From Blasia pusilla (taxonomy: Eukaryota > Marchantiophyta > Marchantiopsida > Blasiales), in contig CM114271.1 in the NCBI GenBank assembly GCA_050084515.1, positions 43,834,001-43,898,000 of the forward strand: a DNA stretch of 64,000 bases, written 5' to 3'. The notes under the pieces are model-generated. The model was given only the letters and a program-made list of their open reading frames with translations. It did not search any database and had not been told where the DNA came from. The translations under genes were made by a program, and so were the position numbers. The first letter of the stretch is position 1; the number at the start of each line of letters is the position of its first letter. Of this stretch, positions 12,491-24,638 are shown in pieces.

Positions 12491-12856
12491 GAAATCCGTG
12501 AAAGACCTATTGTCATAAAACACATATAGAATTACATACAATCAAGCCAAACCCACTCCACGATGGGAGAATCCAGGTCGAAGCTTGCGGGAACCACCAT
12601 AGCCAAGAGCTCTACTCACTACCAAGGCTAACTCCCAACGCAACAAGCTCAACTCAAAGAACTAACTATTCTTTGAGTGCACTCCACACTATATCCTCCA
12701 ACCTAAGAGCGGGCCCTACTGGAAAATCACCCTCAACTGAGTAACCCCCAACCCTATGTATGAAACCGCATCTCTACCTAGACACTACGGCCCTACATAA
12801 GGTATGGCCTCTACTAGCACACTATACTCTACGACATAATCCGTATGGTCATGACA
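12491..12856 (-). repeat. E1 terminal repeat A1
   Basis: This 5' terminal repeat of 366 bp starts TGTCATGACC at the host junction (12856) and ends GGATTTC at 12491. It matches A2 but carries no B segment at its inner end. On the minus strand it contains the TATA-like element and the presumed RNA start near 12663. Confidence 0.88.
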
Positions 12857-12913
12857 CATCTCATTGACAATTCAGACCAACAGCGACAGAGTAGTGAGGG
12901 GAGGAACACCGTT

Positions 12914-12914
<1 letters not shown>

Positions 12915-13008
<94 letters not shown>
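12915..13008. repeat. (AG)47 microsatellite
   Basis: A pure AG dinucleotide array of 94 bp lies about 55 bp from the right end of E1. The flanks do not resemble those of the CT array at 47838-47928. Confidence 0.98.
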
Positions 13009-13011
<3 letters not shown>

Positions 13012-14311
13012 TGCTGATGTTTAGGGTAAGTTAGAGCATGAGCGCGAGTCCAAACGGAGACACTACAAAGCCACCAACCAGATGAAACAGCGAGATGTAG
13101 AGCAAGGTAGAGTGTGATCCCATTGGCTTTTCCTCAATGTGGGCTAGAATGTGAATAGTGCACAAAAAAATGAGCGAGACTCATAGCTAGTGTAAAACTC
13201 CTTCCTTAGGGTGTAGAATGTGAAGTCGATCCTGAATGAGTAAGTGAACCCTAAACCGAACCAGAAGGTATGAATGAGAGATGGAAATGGAAGGATAAAG
13301 TAAACGGTGCACAATTGCATTAGAAGAGTATATGTGTACATGATGAAATACAAATATGATGAAAAAGCCAGAGAAGGAATAAGAAAGATTGAAGGTGACA
13401 ACACCGTGAAAAGACATAAACACTGGCGCACATCAAGCCTATCGTAGCCATGTAAACTACGGTACATCGAGAGGCAAAGAGGTTAGTCTAATGCAAGCCA
13501 TAGAGCCCGCTTCAAAGCAAACATGAGTGAAACAGAAACCGAGCAAAACAAAGGAAAACACAGCTCCAACCGCGCCATGCAATGAAGGAGAACTAAGGCC
13601 AACAATCAGGCCTATAATGAATGGGCAGCTGCTCCCGTTCATCAAATTCAGAGACCTCATGTGAGATGTCAGAAACATGTCAGAATCAAGATAAACGGTT
13701 GCCATCAGGCGGTTTTAGGTCCTCCACGTAATAATGATGAACACATGGATGTCCAGAGAGCTTAGAAAAAAATGCCGGATAGCGCTCCTAGTGAACGCAC
13801 ATGGCCTCTCCATAGTAGGTGTCACCATAAATGATCAAGAGGCAATAACCCTATTAGATCCATTTTTTACAATGGACCAACATGAGCAGTTACAACACCA
13901 ATTGGGGCGTATCTGGGCATTGGGGCTTCTAGAAGTCTAGTGCAACCTTGTATTCTAGGCACATTAGGTGCACACCAACGACCTAGGTAGAATATATCTG
14001 CAACAATAGTATTGATCGCAACACATAGTGATTTTTATACAACTTTTATCCATGAATATAAAGTTTTCACTGTCACGTCTTTTAGGATAGATCGGTGAGA
14101 TCTAGTAGAGCGCCTTTGTGAGTAGTGGAGGACATGCTCACTAGGTCGAGGATGAGTTGCCGAGGCCCCGGGAAACCTGAGAGAGCAAGTTTCTCCTTCG
14201 TTTCGACACATTTGGAGCCATATTGAAGAACTTACTATTTTAAGTAGGTATTGTTTTGAGTATATGATCAAATTTCTATTTTTGGTAAGTGGCCCTTAAC
14301 CTCCTACATCA
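13009..14311. other. unassigned DNA
   Basis: I recognise no gene. Minus frames at 13144-13467 and 13457-13705 are hydrophobic and motif-free, and a short plus frame at 13734-13940 has no family I know. This could be old transposon sequence. Confidence 0.4.
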
Positions 14312-14716
14312 TGTCAAGAGCCAAGGAGGTGACTTGGGAGCATAGGTTATCATGGAGAGAGCTTGGGGGAGGGGAGGGGTATACCTCAAGGAGAGAGAGC
14401 TTGAAAGCTCATTCTCTCTTTGTTGAACCTCTTGGCATGAGGCGGCGGAGCTATGGTCTTCCTTACCTTGTGTGTGTAACCCAAACCTCTCATTAGGAGA
14501 GTGGATTTGGTTTGACATTGAGAAAGAGATGTGAGAGTGTACACATGTGAGAACTATGGTGTTGTGAGAGAGATTGGATCTTATTTTTATTGGAGATATT
14601 TTAGTACTTCTTGTCTCGTTGTTTGGATGCCATGAGTTAGCATGGGATCGTGCATATTTATGTGTGTGTTCGGTGACAACGATGTATGTTGTGTAGCGAT
14701 GTGTATGCGCACGACA
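14312..14716 (+). mobile_element. solo terminal repeat (A+B) related to element P
   Basis: The 405-bp segment starts TGTCAAGAGCC and ends TGCGCACGACA. The last 40 bases nearly match the B tail of element P (GATGTATGTTGTGTAGCGATGTGTATGCG). The rest is different, so it is another family with the same ends. ACATCA touches both ends, but because ACA also belongs to the right end the true target duplication is ambiguous. Confidence 0.65.
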
Positions 14717-17700
14717 TCACCTTTGTTGCATCATTTGGCTTGTTTGATTAAAATTTTGAATATGTTGAATGGAAATATTTGTCCAGGTATGATACATTAA
14801 TTAAAATTGGAAATTATTATAATTTCCAGCCATTTTTTAGTGTTGTTGCAAGAGAATTGCAAGTCAGACTCACAAAAGGCCCATGTCCAAGTTGCAAAGC
14901 TATGAAAAAATTATAAGTCAAGTATGAGTTTGTTGCAAGCCAAGTGTAACTAGACTATGAGTGTTAGAAAAGATAACTTTTGAACCAGGTCACAATTGGT
15001 AACTGCAAGTCCAATTCTTATTTCTGCAAGTGAGTTATAAGCGAGGTTTGAGTGGTGGACTCATAAGGTCGAGCAATATTGCGACTTAACTATAACAAAG
15101 GTGCAACTTCTGAGACTTACAAAGTGGTTGCAAATATAATAACCCCAAAGAGGGATGACAAGCCAAATTTTTTAGTTGATTTTCGTCGCTTCATGCCACA
15201 CAATTGGGCATCTCAGAAAATATTCCATAGCTAAGATTTCACAATTAACTTTATGTCTAGACAGATATTTAAAGTAAAAAATATCTTCAAAGGTGGACTA
15301 ATATTAGTTACCTTCCCTTTTATCTAAGATAAGGGCCATGGCCCCCTCTCATTTCAAGCACCTTCAAGAACTCTAGGTCAATTAACCTTCATCAACCTTA
15401 TCCTCTCCAATCCATAGAGGTTAGCCAAGGAAAATCTATGCACCCAATCAAATGAGATATTCTCCGCAATTTTTTTTTCGAGGGTAGGGGCAGGAAGCTA
15501 AAATCTTTAGGGAGAAGAACTGCTATTATTGGAGGAAGTAGTGAGATTATTGAGCAATAGAGAATTAATGGACGGGAGGAGTAGGTGTTTAAGAAGAGCC
15601 TCCACTAATCTTTAAAGTCAATAGTGATGATCGTTACATGATATTTTTTGAAAACTTTTTTTTTGTCTGTAATATAGGCATGTTAACTAGTTTTTTTTAA
15701 AGGACTACTGCTTTTGCATTACGGCCCCAACTTAAAGTCCTTAATTTGTGGTTCCTTCAGAGGTGTGTGTAGAACACCATATTTTGTGCAGTCGCTCCAG
15801 AATGCTCTAGCGAATCCTTCGAGTGACGTGGACCAATAGCATTGGATGAAAAATCTGTAGGCTTAAGCGTTCCGCTCACTTGTACTAGTTGCGCGGGTTT
15901 GTATTGAAGTGTCTTTATAATGCAGACAGCGACGCCGTTGCTAGACTTGATGTATATAATCCTCCCTTGAATATTGCATTGCGTGTATTGATACAACGTC
16001 CCTTTTGTTATTTTGTGCCCATATGCATTGATTACCTTTTGTATGTTATAGAATGTAAGTTGATAACGCATTGCATCGTTCGGCGAAATGGGCAACCCGA
16101 ATGGTTCTCAAAGGATGTAGGCATTAATGTCACAATGCCATTATGTTAAAAAAATGATCTAGCAATCCGCATTACATATTTGGTTACCATCAGATTAGTA
16201 TAGTGCGTTCACCGAATTAGTATAGTATATTCAATTGTGTATCCAAATTTGTTTTTAATAAGTATCATAAATAATTTATTGTACAAAATATTGTATTCTT
16301 CTCCGTATGTCTCGTATACACTAATGTAGTGACTTCCCAGTTTGTATTGAAGACTAATATACTCTCAGATGCCTTCGACCACAAAATTGGGTGCTAGCAA
16401 TAACGCAATGTACAATTTTTTTGAATTTTTAACATTATGAGTCTCTTTTCTATTATGCTCCTTTGTAATGTAGTATCTCCCGATTTGTATTGAAGACTAC
16501 TACACTTCTATACTCTTCGATGCCTACGGCCACAAAATCGGCCCTTCTATTTTTGACCATTGTAGGTCTCTTTCCTATCTATATGCACTTATGTAATTTA
16601 CTTTGTATAGCAACATTTTCGTATTATTGTTTCTTTAATAATAAGATCCCACTTTTGGGGCCTCCACACTAGTTTAGAGATACCTCTTTGATTCACATAC
16701 TACAATGTGACAACAAGAAAATATTTTGGTAGCCTCAACAAGCTTTAAAACTGAAAACATTTGGACCACTCAATTATGTCCGATGGAGCATGGGATGCGC
16801 ACGTACTCATGTTAGTACTTGAACTCATGGTGTCTTTTTGCGGGAGTCTCCAAAGCTTAATAATTCCTTTTGTAAGTTAGTTTGTTAGATCCCAAAGTTT
16901 TAGTGGATAGTAAATTAGGGTCCCTTCTTTTGAAGCGTAAAATTTAATGGATTAAGACTTCCATCATGACAGGCATGTAGGGTCGCAAGCGTAGGGTTGT
17001 TGCGCCTATCGAACAACAACTGGAATATTCCATTGGGGTTTCTGTTGTTGTTATTTCCTCTTTGTCTTTGCTAGTTCCCCGATTTTTAACAATTGGAAAT
17101 GTGTAGTGACAAAGTCACAAAGGCTTGCACCCTGCCTCCTAGCGATGCGAATCCGGTTCAAAATCCCATTAACATACATGAGTCCCATCCGTTAGATCTT
17201 GATGATGTGGAACGTGGGGCCGGTTATTGGCTACCTCGACTATATGCGACCGGGTCTTCGGAATCATAGTGCCGTCTTAGAGCGCGATTCTATGGAATAA
17301 CTCAAATTGGCGACCCTCGTAATTACGTCAGGTCAAACACATCTTAGGCTTCATTTATTTCTGAAATGGTTGGAGTCCTTGGGTTTATAATCGGCGTCTT
17401 TAATTATTCCACTATTTTTGGACGCAAGAAATCATGGAATTGACCCCGTCTCATACGGCCAAAGTCGTATGGGACGGGGCCTATTTGGATGCTTATTATC
17501 TAATGGTTGAAATTGTGAAACCTGAATAAAATTCGCGCCCACACATATAGAGGTGCGAAATTTGCGACTTTATTACCACTATTTCCAACCAGCTCCTTAC
17601 AGGGTGCCAAGGAGCCGGCCTCATGGGACCGGGTCTTAGACGGCCGTAAGATTTGGTGAGAAGATTAGAACGCTGAGTCCAAGCGCAGCTCTCGGGACGT

Positions 17701-18129
17701 TGCTCATAGTTCGCGACTTTGATTACCGTCGCTGGGCGCTGAGTCAGGGTCGCTACTTTCGGCATTCAAGGACGGGTCGACCATACTCAAGTTATATCCG
17801 GTCGACGCTCCGGACCCACCTCAGCTGAATCTGGGATGGTCCCAAACCATCACTTTTCCCCACTTGCAATATCCTCCGCTTCACTTTACCGTAACACGGT
17901 AACACCGTTGCCTGTCCGTCCGTGCACGCTAACCCGACCTTATCCTCAACTGCTGCCTGCCACCCACGAACTGCCCGCTCTCGCACTCTCTGCTGCTGTT
18001 GTTGTTGTATATGATTTCGCTTCGGGCGTAGTTGTCTTCCGCCTCTAGTTCGGTGCGTTCTTGAAATCGATCGCTGGAACTCGTCCTCAGACTCACCATT
18101 AGATTTGAAATTCCGACGCGGTAGCAAAC
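14717..18129. other. AT-rich intergenic DNA and upstream region of the plastid-protein gene
   Basis: I see no gene here. From about 14740 to 16700 the sequence is AT-rich with T tracts. From 17100 to 18129 it becomes GC-richer and probably holds the promoter and 5' leader of the gene starting at 18130. Frames in it (minus 15757-16095, minus 17792-18250) are motif-free or antisense. Confidence 0.5.
16322..16541 (+). repeat. degenerate tandem repeat, about 144-bp period
   Basis: TAATGTAGTG..CCCAGTTTGTATTGAAGACTA...GATGCCTTCGACCACAAAATTGG (16322-16390) recurs with about one change in six bases at 16466-16541. A weaker third unit starts near 16595. Confidence 0.6.
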
Positions 18130-20629
18130 ATGGAAGCGATTGGGAGAGTGGCAGCAGTGGACAGTTGGGCAATGAGTCCAGTCGCGGGAGTGAAGTCTTT
18201 GTTGCGATTGAATGCAGGAGCTTCGCCATCGTCGGCTGATTGTTGCACATTTCGTTCTCCTCTGGGTCTTGGAGGGAAGGCGCTATCTAGAAGAAAGAGC
18301 GCCAGACTTTCTCTTCGTTCTGCTCGTCCGAGAGGACGTTTTGTGTCTGCAGTCGACTCGTCATATGTTCCCATTTTGCAAAGGGATTCACTGTTCGAGG
18401 AAATTAACGTGCAAGAGTTGGCAGCAGAGTCTCCATCGTTGCTAGCCGAATGCTCCGACTTGGACTGGACCAAATCAGTGAATGACTTGCGTTCGGAAGC
18501 GCTTCACTCTTTGCAGTCTGCAGACTCGAGAGCTCTGAGCCTCAAGGTGCTAGAGAAAATGATGAGCACTTGGATTCATGATCGCATGGTTGAGGGAGTT
18601 AATATTCTTGATGAACAACCTTCTAGGGAAGAATCTGGATGGAGTTACGGAGATGCTGTCCAGGAACTACGATGGCGCGCCAATTTGCAGGTATGACTCT
18701 ATTTTGTCTTCCCGTGTTCACATTATTTTGACGCTTTTGAGAACAATTGTGATGATCTTGGATCTCCCTCCCTCGCCCCATGTATCTTCTGTGGTCTAAA
18801 TTGTGGCTCAGTTCGCCGATAGGCTTGAGCGAGTCATTGCGCCTCGAATGGAAGTTGGTCGGTATAGGTGTGTAATAGATGTGGTTTACTTATCTGAAAA
18901 CTGCTCGAGGAATTGTAGAGATAAGCTAAGACGGGCTCTCACCAGATCACCGATCTACTAGTTTGTGTCCACGTAATTGATTTTAGGGATGTCCACTTCT
19001 GCTAGGCAATGACAAGGCCGCTTTGCGTTGCTACAACAGTCTGTAAATTCCTAAAATGACATTCGTCAAACCCACCTTAGATTATTTTCATGACCTCGAC
19101 AGGTGGTGTAGAAATGGTCGGTCTGAGAGGCGCGTCAGAGAAGAGTTAGAGCAATGTGGGTACTGAACGTTTCGATATTCTTACAGGCAGCGCAAGAACT
19201 GGCCATGGGGGTTGATGCTTCTTTCGACTGGGAAACAGAGGCAGCTGAGCTTCATCGGAGGGTTCTTACGCATGGTGGTGCCGAGCCTCCGGATGTTTCG
19301 AAGCCAGAGCAGGGCCTGTGGCAAGCATGGGTTTGCGCTAGACAAGATATGACAAACTCTTCAGATTGGCTAGCACAAGATGTTCTGTCATCGGCCGATG
19401 CCCAAGTGGGCGTCCAAGATCTCAAACTTCTCGTGAGTATTCAGTCCCCCATGGCTCTCGCCTTTCGTTTTCGGCTTGTATCCGATCTGATGGCGTAGTG
19501 ACTTAGCACCATTGTTTTTAGCCTGGTCCATTCTCGCGTAATATCCTATTGATTTCGAAGTAGTGATTTTCTGTGTTTACTATTGTATTTTCGTCTAGAT
19601 ATTATATTAAGTTAGTTTGTTGTGCCAATGTGCTAAAGGAAGAGATTGGTAATGAAGAGAGTAAGAAATTAAAGTTCCACTCGCTCACACACGAGCGAAG
19701 ATCAGTCAGCACATTCATGAAGCAAAGTCCTTGGACCTTACACGACTGGGCGCAAAAGTGGTTTTGTTCCTGACGTTCGCTTGTTGATCGTGATAGGTTG
19801 ACAAAAAAAATGCGTCAAACGACGCACAAACGAAATCACTGAGTCTCACTTCGGATTCCAATTTCGAGGATCGTGAAATGTCTTGGTTTTCTGTAGGTGC
19901 AGCTGTAGCAACAAGCCTGGCTGTGCAGGGAACGTCGGTGATGGATGCAGTGGCCAGTGAAACAGGAATCAGTATTGAACAAAATCCAGAGTCTGCTGAA
20001 GCAGCATCACGGGCGCCTTCATGGCTTGTCCCTGCGGTGCTTGCGTTTCCTGTCTTATCATACTTCCTCTTCAACGTTTATAGAGACAAGGTGAACTTCC
20101 TGTTACGGTCCGAATGTTTCCTGAATCAAGGCAACAACCAATTTGTGACTCTTCTTCTGAGTGCTTGGATTATGCTGCTACTCTTAGTTGATCACAGTTC
20201 TTTACTACCACCGGACTGAAGTTTTCCAAGAAATGAATGTTGAGATATGTTTCTGGTTCATGCAGGTCAATCCTTATGCTAAGCTTACAGACTGGATGTT
20301 TACAGTCGTCGCGGTAGTCATCGTTGCCAACATCGTAATGATGGCCGCATGGGGGGTATGCTTTCCTACCGTATGTCGTTTCCTTGCAAGAACCATTTCG
20401 ATGCTATTGCGTTGACAAAAGGGATGTTACTGCAATATCTGATTGTAGCTGTCACTTGTAGGGTGCATCATGCTGGCAATCTCGTCGTGGTATAGACTTC
20501 GTACAATGTCACTCAGTTGGGCAGCCTATTCCATGGCACTTGTGGATCAAGTTACAGGTTCTTTTGAAGCTGACTTGGGTCCTCTGTTTGTGGCGAACAG
20601 GTGCGATTGTACTGAGAGTGGAAATGTAG
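18130..20629 (+). CDS. predicted chloroplast membrane protein, five exons
   Basis: Exons by consensus splice sites, all phase 0: 18130-18690, 19187-19432, 19797-20090, 20266-20355, 20462-20629. The joined frame is about 450 codons. The first 75 residues are rich in Ser, Arg and Ala with few acids, as in a chloroplast transit peptide. The middle is a soluble, acidic, helix-prone region (LAAESPSLLAECSDLDW, later LWQAWVCARQDM). Two hydrophobic helices close it: WLVPAVLAFPVLSYFLFNVY in exon 3 and WMFTVVAVVIVANIVMMAAWG in exon 4, joined by the loop RDKVNPYAKLTD across the splice. This suggests a thylakoid or envelope membrane protein. I do not recognise the family. Exon 5 is the weakest part: reading on from exon 4 to a stop at 20413 is an alternative end. 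The start is the first ATG of the transit-like stretch. Confidence 0.72.
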
Positions 20630-22076
20630 CGCGTGGTCGAGGAGCACACGTGCAGCGCAGATGGTCATGAATGTGTATTTGTACATTGCCCCCACAGATC
20701 CAAAGGGGCTCCAGGCTTCTTCTTTATACCTGCAAAGCATATATAGGAAGTTACCAGAAGAGTGTGAAGGTTAAATCTTCTCAAAACTCGTGATGCAGAT
20801 CTTCTATCAATCCCTGTGAATATCTTCAACAGACAATGTAAACCCAAGTTTGCAAGAAGGCATCATTCCTCTCGTATGGAGACAGTGTTAACGTCCTCAT
20901 AAATGGAGAGACATACTCTGAGTGAACAGCCCTCATTTCGACAGATCGTGTACATGTAAAAATAAATGTTTTCTTAAAATTCCTTACAGGATTTTGTTTT
21001 CCGACTCATGTACTGAGTCTCACATTATGAACAGTCAAGTAAACCAAATTTTCCAGTCTCCAATTCAGAGCTTTCAATAATGGGTCGTAAAGAACATGAC
21101 GTTTCCTTGTCCTGGGCATTCAAAACACGTCGTACTTCAACAAGATCTCCGCTCATTTCACAAGGATTCGAGTTCAGCACTAGGAACTGTTACACGAACT
21201 CCTCGGAGTCAAGATTTCATGTTGTTACTGACGAGCCAGAGTTCCGGCAACATATACACTCTGCAATTCTCTGAACCCGCATAGAACTTTTCTCTTAACC
21301 TTCTATCTCTCCATCTACATCGTAACCGTGAGGACTACACATTCCTACTTTCATGGCATCAATAAGTCCGGGAAGCGTACAGCGTCCACCTTTTCTGCGT
21401 CAAGCACGCCACAGCACCTTGAAGACATGAAAATGCCTTACAGATGTGGAAGCTCATCACGTCAGCTAACTATCTCTCTCCACTTTACGTAACGAATTCG
21501 AAACACGTCTGCAGCCTATTCTCTCTCGTCCATGACCCCCGCTAATCTCAAGTGACGAACCCGAAATACAACTCCTGTCTGTTAAGTGAAGTGAGTGAAC
21601 TCCTCCGGCACAAAATGAATCATTTACAAAATGGCCAGGCACATTTACCATGAGTCTTGTAAGAGCTTAGTCCTCAATAGAAAAGTACTTTCCACGTGGA
21701 AAGGACTTTTTCGTAAAGGGACATAAAAGCCATAAAAGGAGCGTCCACTTTACACGAGCTTGCTTTTCGTTTCACTCCTGCAATCTCCTTGAATTTCAGA
21801 TATAGGGCTGCCTATCCATTAGGGGCTAAGAAGAATAGTATTTTTTTCCATTAAGGGGAAAGAAGAATACTATTTCTTCCCCCTAATTTAAAAGCACTCC
21901 CTCCCTCAAAGGCAGAAAAAACCCTTGTGGAAAAGATAAGGGGAAACTCACATATTGAGATTAAACCAAAATAAACAAACTTTAGGGGAAAACAAAATTG
22001 GAATAAAATATTAGAACATGGAAAGGATTCTAGACCAAACTACATAGGCAAGCAAGGCAATAGAACACCAAACATT
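20630..22076. other. 3' region of the plastid-protein gene and intergenic DNA
   Basis: The stretch after the stop is probably 3' UTR up to about 21000 (AATAAATG at 20961). No further gene is seen. Short frames at 21080-21284 are motif-free. Confidence 0.5.
21817..21888. repeat. imperfect inverted repeat
   Basis: TTAGGGGCTAAGAAGAATAG on the left pairs imperfectly with CTATTTCTTCCCCCTAA on the right around an AT-rich centre. It could be a transposon end or footprint. Confidence 0.5.
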
Positions 22077-22379
22077 TGTAAGGAATGTGTTGTGCATCAT
22101 AGAGCAGTGTCGTGTCGAGAGCTTTTCTTCGAGTAAGGGTACACCTTCTAACTGCGGCAGACGTGGTTGATGCAATGTGAACTCTATAAGAAGGTTCCTT
22201 TTTTCAATACAGAATTATTATATCAACCCTCCATTCTCTCATGACAGGAATCACGAAGGGTAGTGCCGAGGCGATCACTTCTTCATAACATCGAACACCA
22301 AAATTCCTAACTATACAGTCCTTGTAAATTACTTTACGCTTGTACACAAGGAAAATAACACAACTAGTATTAACCCTAC

Positions 22380-23280
22380 CCGAGCAGACCTATTAACATC
22401 CATGGATCGCTATATAAGAACATACAACGTACAATCCCATATCCTCCCATACGTGATAATAGGAAGAATCACCGGAGTTGGAGATTGCATGACCTGGTTC
22501 ATGAATGTCTCCCCAAAGTGGTAAACTAGATATCGAGTAAATCAATGCCTATTTACAAAGAGAATCTTCACGTGATACGGGTTAAGGAAAGGAAAAACAG
22601 GTACAACTTGTGCTCCATCCCTATCCATACTTGACGGACATCCTCTACTCTCCTCAAGAATCCATTATCTCTAATATGACTAAACTCCCCTAAGATGACC
22701 AGTCTCTCATCTCCACACATACCACAGTCTAGAAACCTCTCGAAGAATAGACCATGGTCAAGTTACACTCCCAAGAGGGATAATCCACTCTCATTGGAAG
22801 AGCAAGCAAGCCCCAATGCTATCCACTTGCGAGTGACACAAGAACTCAAGAAATGAAATAGAAGGTGATGAACCCTTGAAGATCCCTCCTCTTTATATAC
22901 TCACAAGGGATCCACAAGAGTACGAAATAGAGCTAATCTTATCTTGCGCCAGATGGCTTCCTCTCAAGGCTTAGCCAATCACATTTTGACACAAGTAGAT
23001 GACCTCTTATCTCTTCCAAAATATCCTCCTTTACTCACTTCATATCTTCTAAAGTACCCCAACTACCCTAGCTACCAACCAAGACTACTTTTTCTTTTCT
23101 TTCATTAATCTACCAACCCCACTACTTTACTTTTATAATCTCATGTTTGTTTTATTATCTCTTTTCCTAAATTTTGGCCCGCATAAAAGAGACATCATAA
23201 AGAGGTTTAAACATGAAAATTTTATTTTTCTAAGCTAATTTACTTAATACTAATAAAACTCTCACTAACACTTGATGAGA
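22380..23280 (-). mobile_element. chromovirus 5' LTR and leader fragment
   Basis: Blocks at 22440-22830 match the leader of the chromovirus at 43059-50042 (compare 49340-49675), including ..AGAGGGATAATCCACT.. and GGAAGAGCAAGCA. Beyond it an LTR-like stretch has TATATAAAGAGG on the minus strand (near 22890), like the LTR of that element. No coding part remains. It interrupts the Copia LTR. Confidence 0.5.
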
Positions 23281-23340
23281 GAGAAGTTTACATAGTGGGT
23301 GATTTTACTATACGATAGTGGTGCACATACAGTGGATCAG

Positions 23341-23540
23341 AATGGCTCTTTACATTAGCGGGGCCTTTGAATTATGCTCCTCCTAGAACAGAAATGCCTC
23401 CTACCTAAGGTGAATACAATTCACGTCCACAAGACGTTGGAAAATGACAACTATTCACTCACACTTCAGACACATGCTATGAGTCACCATAATGACTTGC
23501 ATGTCCTATTATACCTCATGGTAGCGGATTGCTAGTGTCA
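23341..23540 (-). repeat. Copia 3' LTR, part
   Basis: CTCTTTACATTAGCGGGGCC...TATGAGTCACCATAATGACTTGCA parallels 35755-35935 (CTCTTTAAAGACCTGGGGCC...TGTGAGTCAACAGAATGACGTACC). The two are well diverged, so the element is old. Confidence 0.5.
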
Positions 23541-23554
23541 ATAAAGAAAGGCCA

Positions 23555-24190
23555 CTAGTAATTAGTAACATGTTGATATCTAACAACGCTACCGCAATGA
23601 CAACCTCCATTAATAGTATCTCTATGAAACATAGGTTTATGCTTAATTAACCCTTTTGTAAGAATATTTTCCACCATATCATTGGTGTCACGATCAACTA
23701 CATGTATTAATCCCGTGTGGACCATCTCATCATTAAAATGGTCATGAATATCGATGTTTGTTTTCAATTCACTAAATCTTGTTCTATCTAACAAGGCAAA
23801 GCACTTTGGTTATCACTTTGGCTATTACAATCCTTCCTTGTTGATTCCCTATCTTACTTACAAAATTTCTTAACCTAGTTGCTTCTGTGAGAGCTCTAGT
23901 TGAAGCAATGTACTCAACTTCAATAGTGAATAAGGTAATAGATTTTTTGCTTCTTGCTTTCCCAACATATAGTCGTGTGTTTTTAATAAGAGATAGGAAC
24001 GAAAGGTTGATGTTCAATCCCCAATACTACAACTCCAATCAACATCAAAGTAACCACACAATAGTTATGAATTGCCTTTTCTAGTGTACACAAGTCCTAA
24101 GCTTGCAACCCTTTTAGATATCTAAAAATCCTTTTCATAACAACCCAATCGACTAGACCTGATTTAGCCACATATGTAGAAATCATTCTT
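23555..24190 (-). pseudogene. Copia RT end and RNase H
   Basis: In three minus frames: MISTYVAKSG...MKRIFRYLKG (24190-24110), the block that closes copia RT; then SKKSITLFTIEVEYIASTRA (RNase H, normally ..STTEAEYIA..); then FVSTEE-type text HTGLIHVVDRDTNDMVENILTKGL near the 3' end. Stops and frameshifts abound. Upstream coding continues beyond element P at 34052. Confidence 0.8.
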
Positions 24191-24193
24191 TAT

Positions 24194-24638
24194 GGTGGAT
24201 AGGGCGTAGGAGCCAACGGACTATCTTGAGTGTAACTTTGCCCCACCATGTCGGATGAGCTTGAGAATAGGTTCATTGTGTCAGGAACGTTATTTTTGAC
24301 AACTTTCCTGTTGAGGTCTCTCACAACCGGATGACTTGTTGACCAAGTCACCCGCCCTTGGTAACATGTGCGCGCAGGTTACCAGAAGGATAGCTATTTT
24401 TAGGGGAGGAGCCTTTTGGCTCTTCCCAACCCTATATAAGGGAGGAAGATGGCTTTCCCATCCCATCTTTCTCATGTTGGGCCATTGGAGCACCTCTCTT
24501 GTATGTGTGTGAGATAGGACTAGGGTGCTAGCGTCCGGATTCCTTGATATCATAGGGTGGACGAGGCTCGATATGCCGATGTTGATTGAGGAGTGGAGTT
24601 TTAGGCTGGGTGTGCCATTTTTCCTACTCTTTAATTTT
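24194..24638 (+). repeat. P terminal repeat A1 (5' truncated)
   Basis: The segment matches A2 from position 33468 to its last bases TTTAATTTT (33914). The initial TGTCACATCTGAGTAG part is lost. The match ends exactly where A2 meets B2, and no B sequence follows. Confidence 0.86.
24433..24440 (+). promoter_or_regulatory. P TATA box
   Basis: TATATAAG in A1, conserved in A2 (33709-33716). The RNA 5' end implied by the primer-site complement (24464) is 31 nt downstream, the normal plant spacing. Confidence 0.75.

Larger units (their letters stand above)
2964..12856 (-). mobile_element. E1: Ty3/Gypsy element with DNA methyltransferase and PHD finger, split direct repeats
   Basis: The element lies on the minus strand: A1 (12491-12856), self-complementary primer site, leader, gag, zinc knuckles, protease, C5 methyltransferase, RT/RNase H, integrase with PHD finger, polypurine tract, B1, 2 nt, A2, B2. 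It is flanked by CATC at 2960-2963 and 12857-12860, a 4-bp target duplication, so both outer ends are original. The outer ends are TGTCATGACC (A1) and a tail ending AAGACA (B2, from CGACA). Coding regions change frame many times and the RT catalytic core is deleted, so the copy is dead. A 1-kb solo LTR later landed in A2. E2 is a close relative; P is a diverged one. Confidence 0.88.

Noticed and set aside
13144-13705. Minus-strand hydrophobic frames
   Set aside because: No motif, no splice context, low-complexity composition.
15757-16149. Overlapping frames on both strands
   Set aside because: No domain and no conserved pattern; AT-rich intergenic DNA.
17792-18473. Minus-strand frames over the start of the plastid-protein gene
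   Set aside because: Antisense of a well-supported spliced gene.
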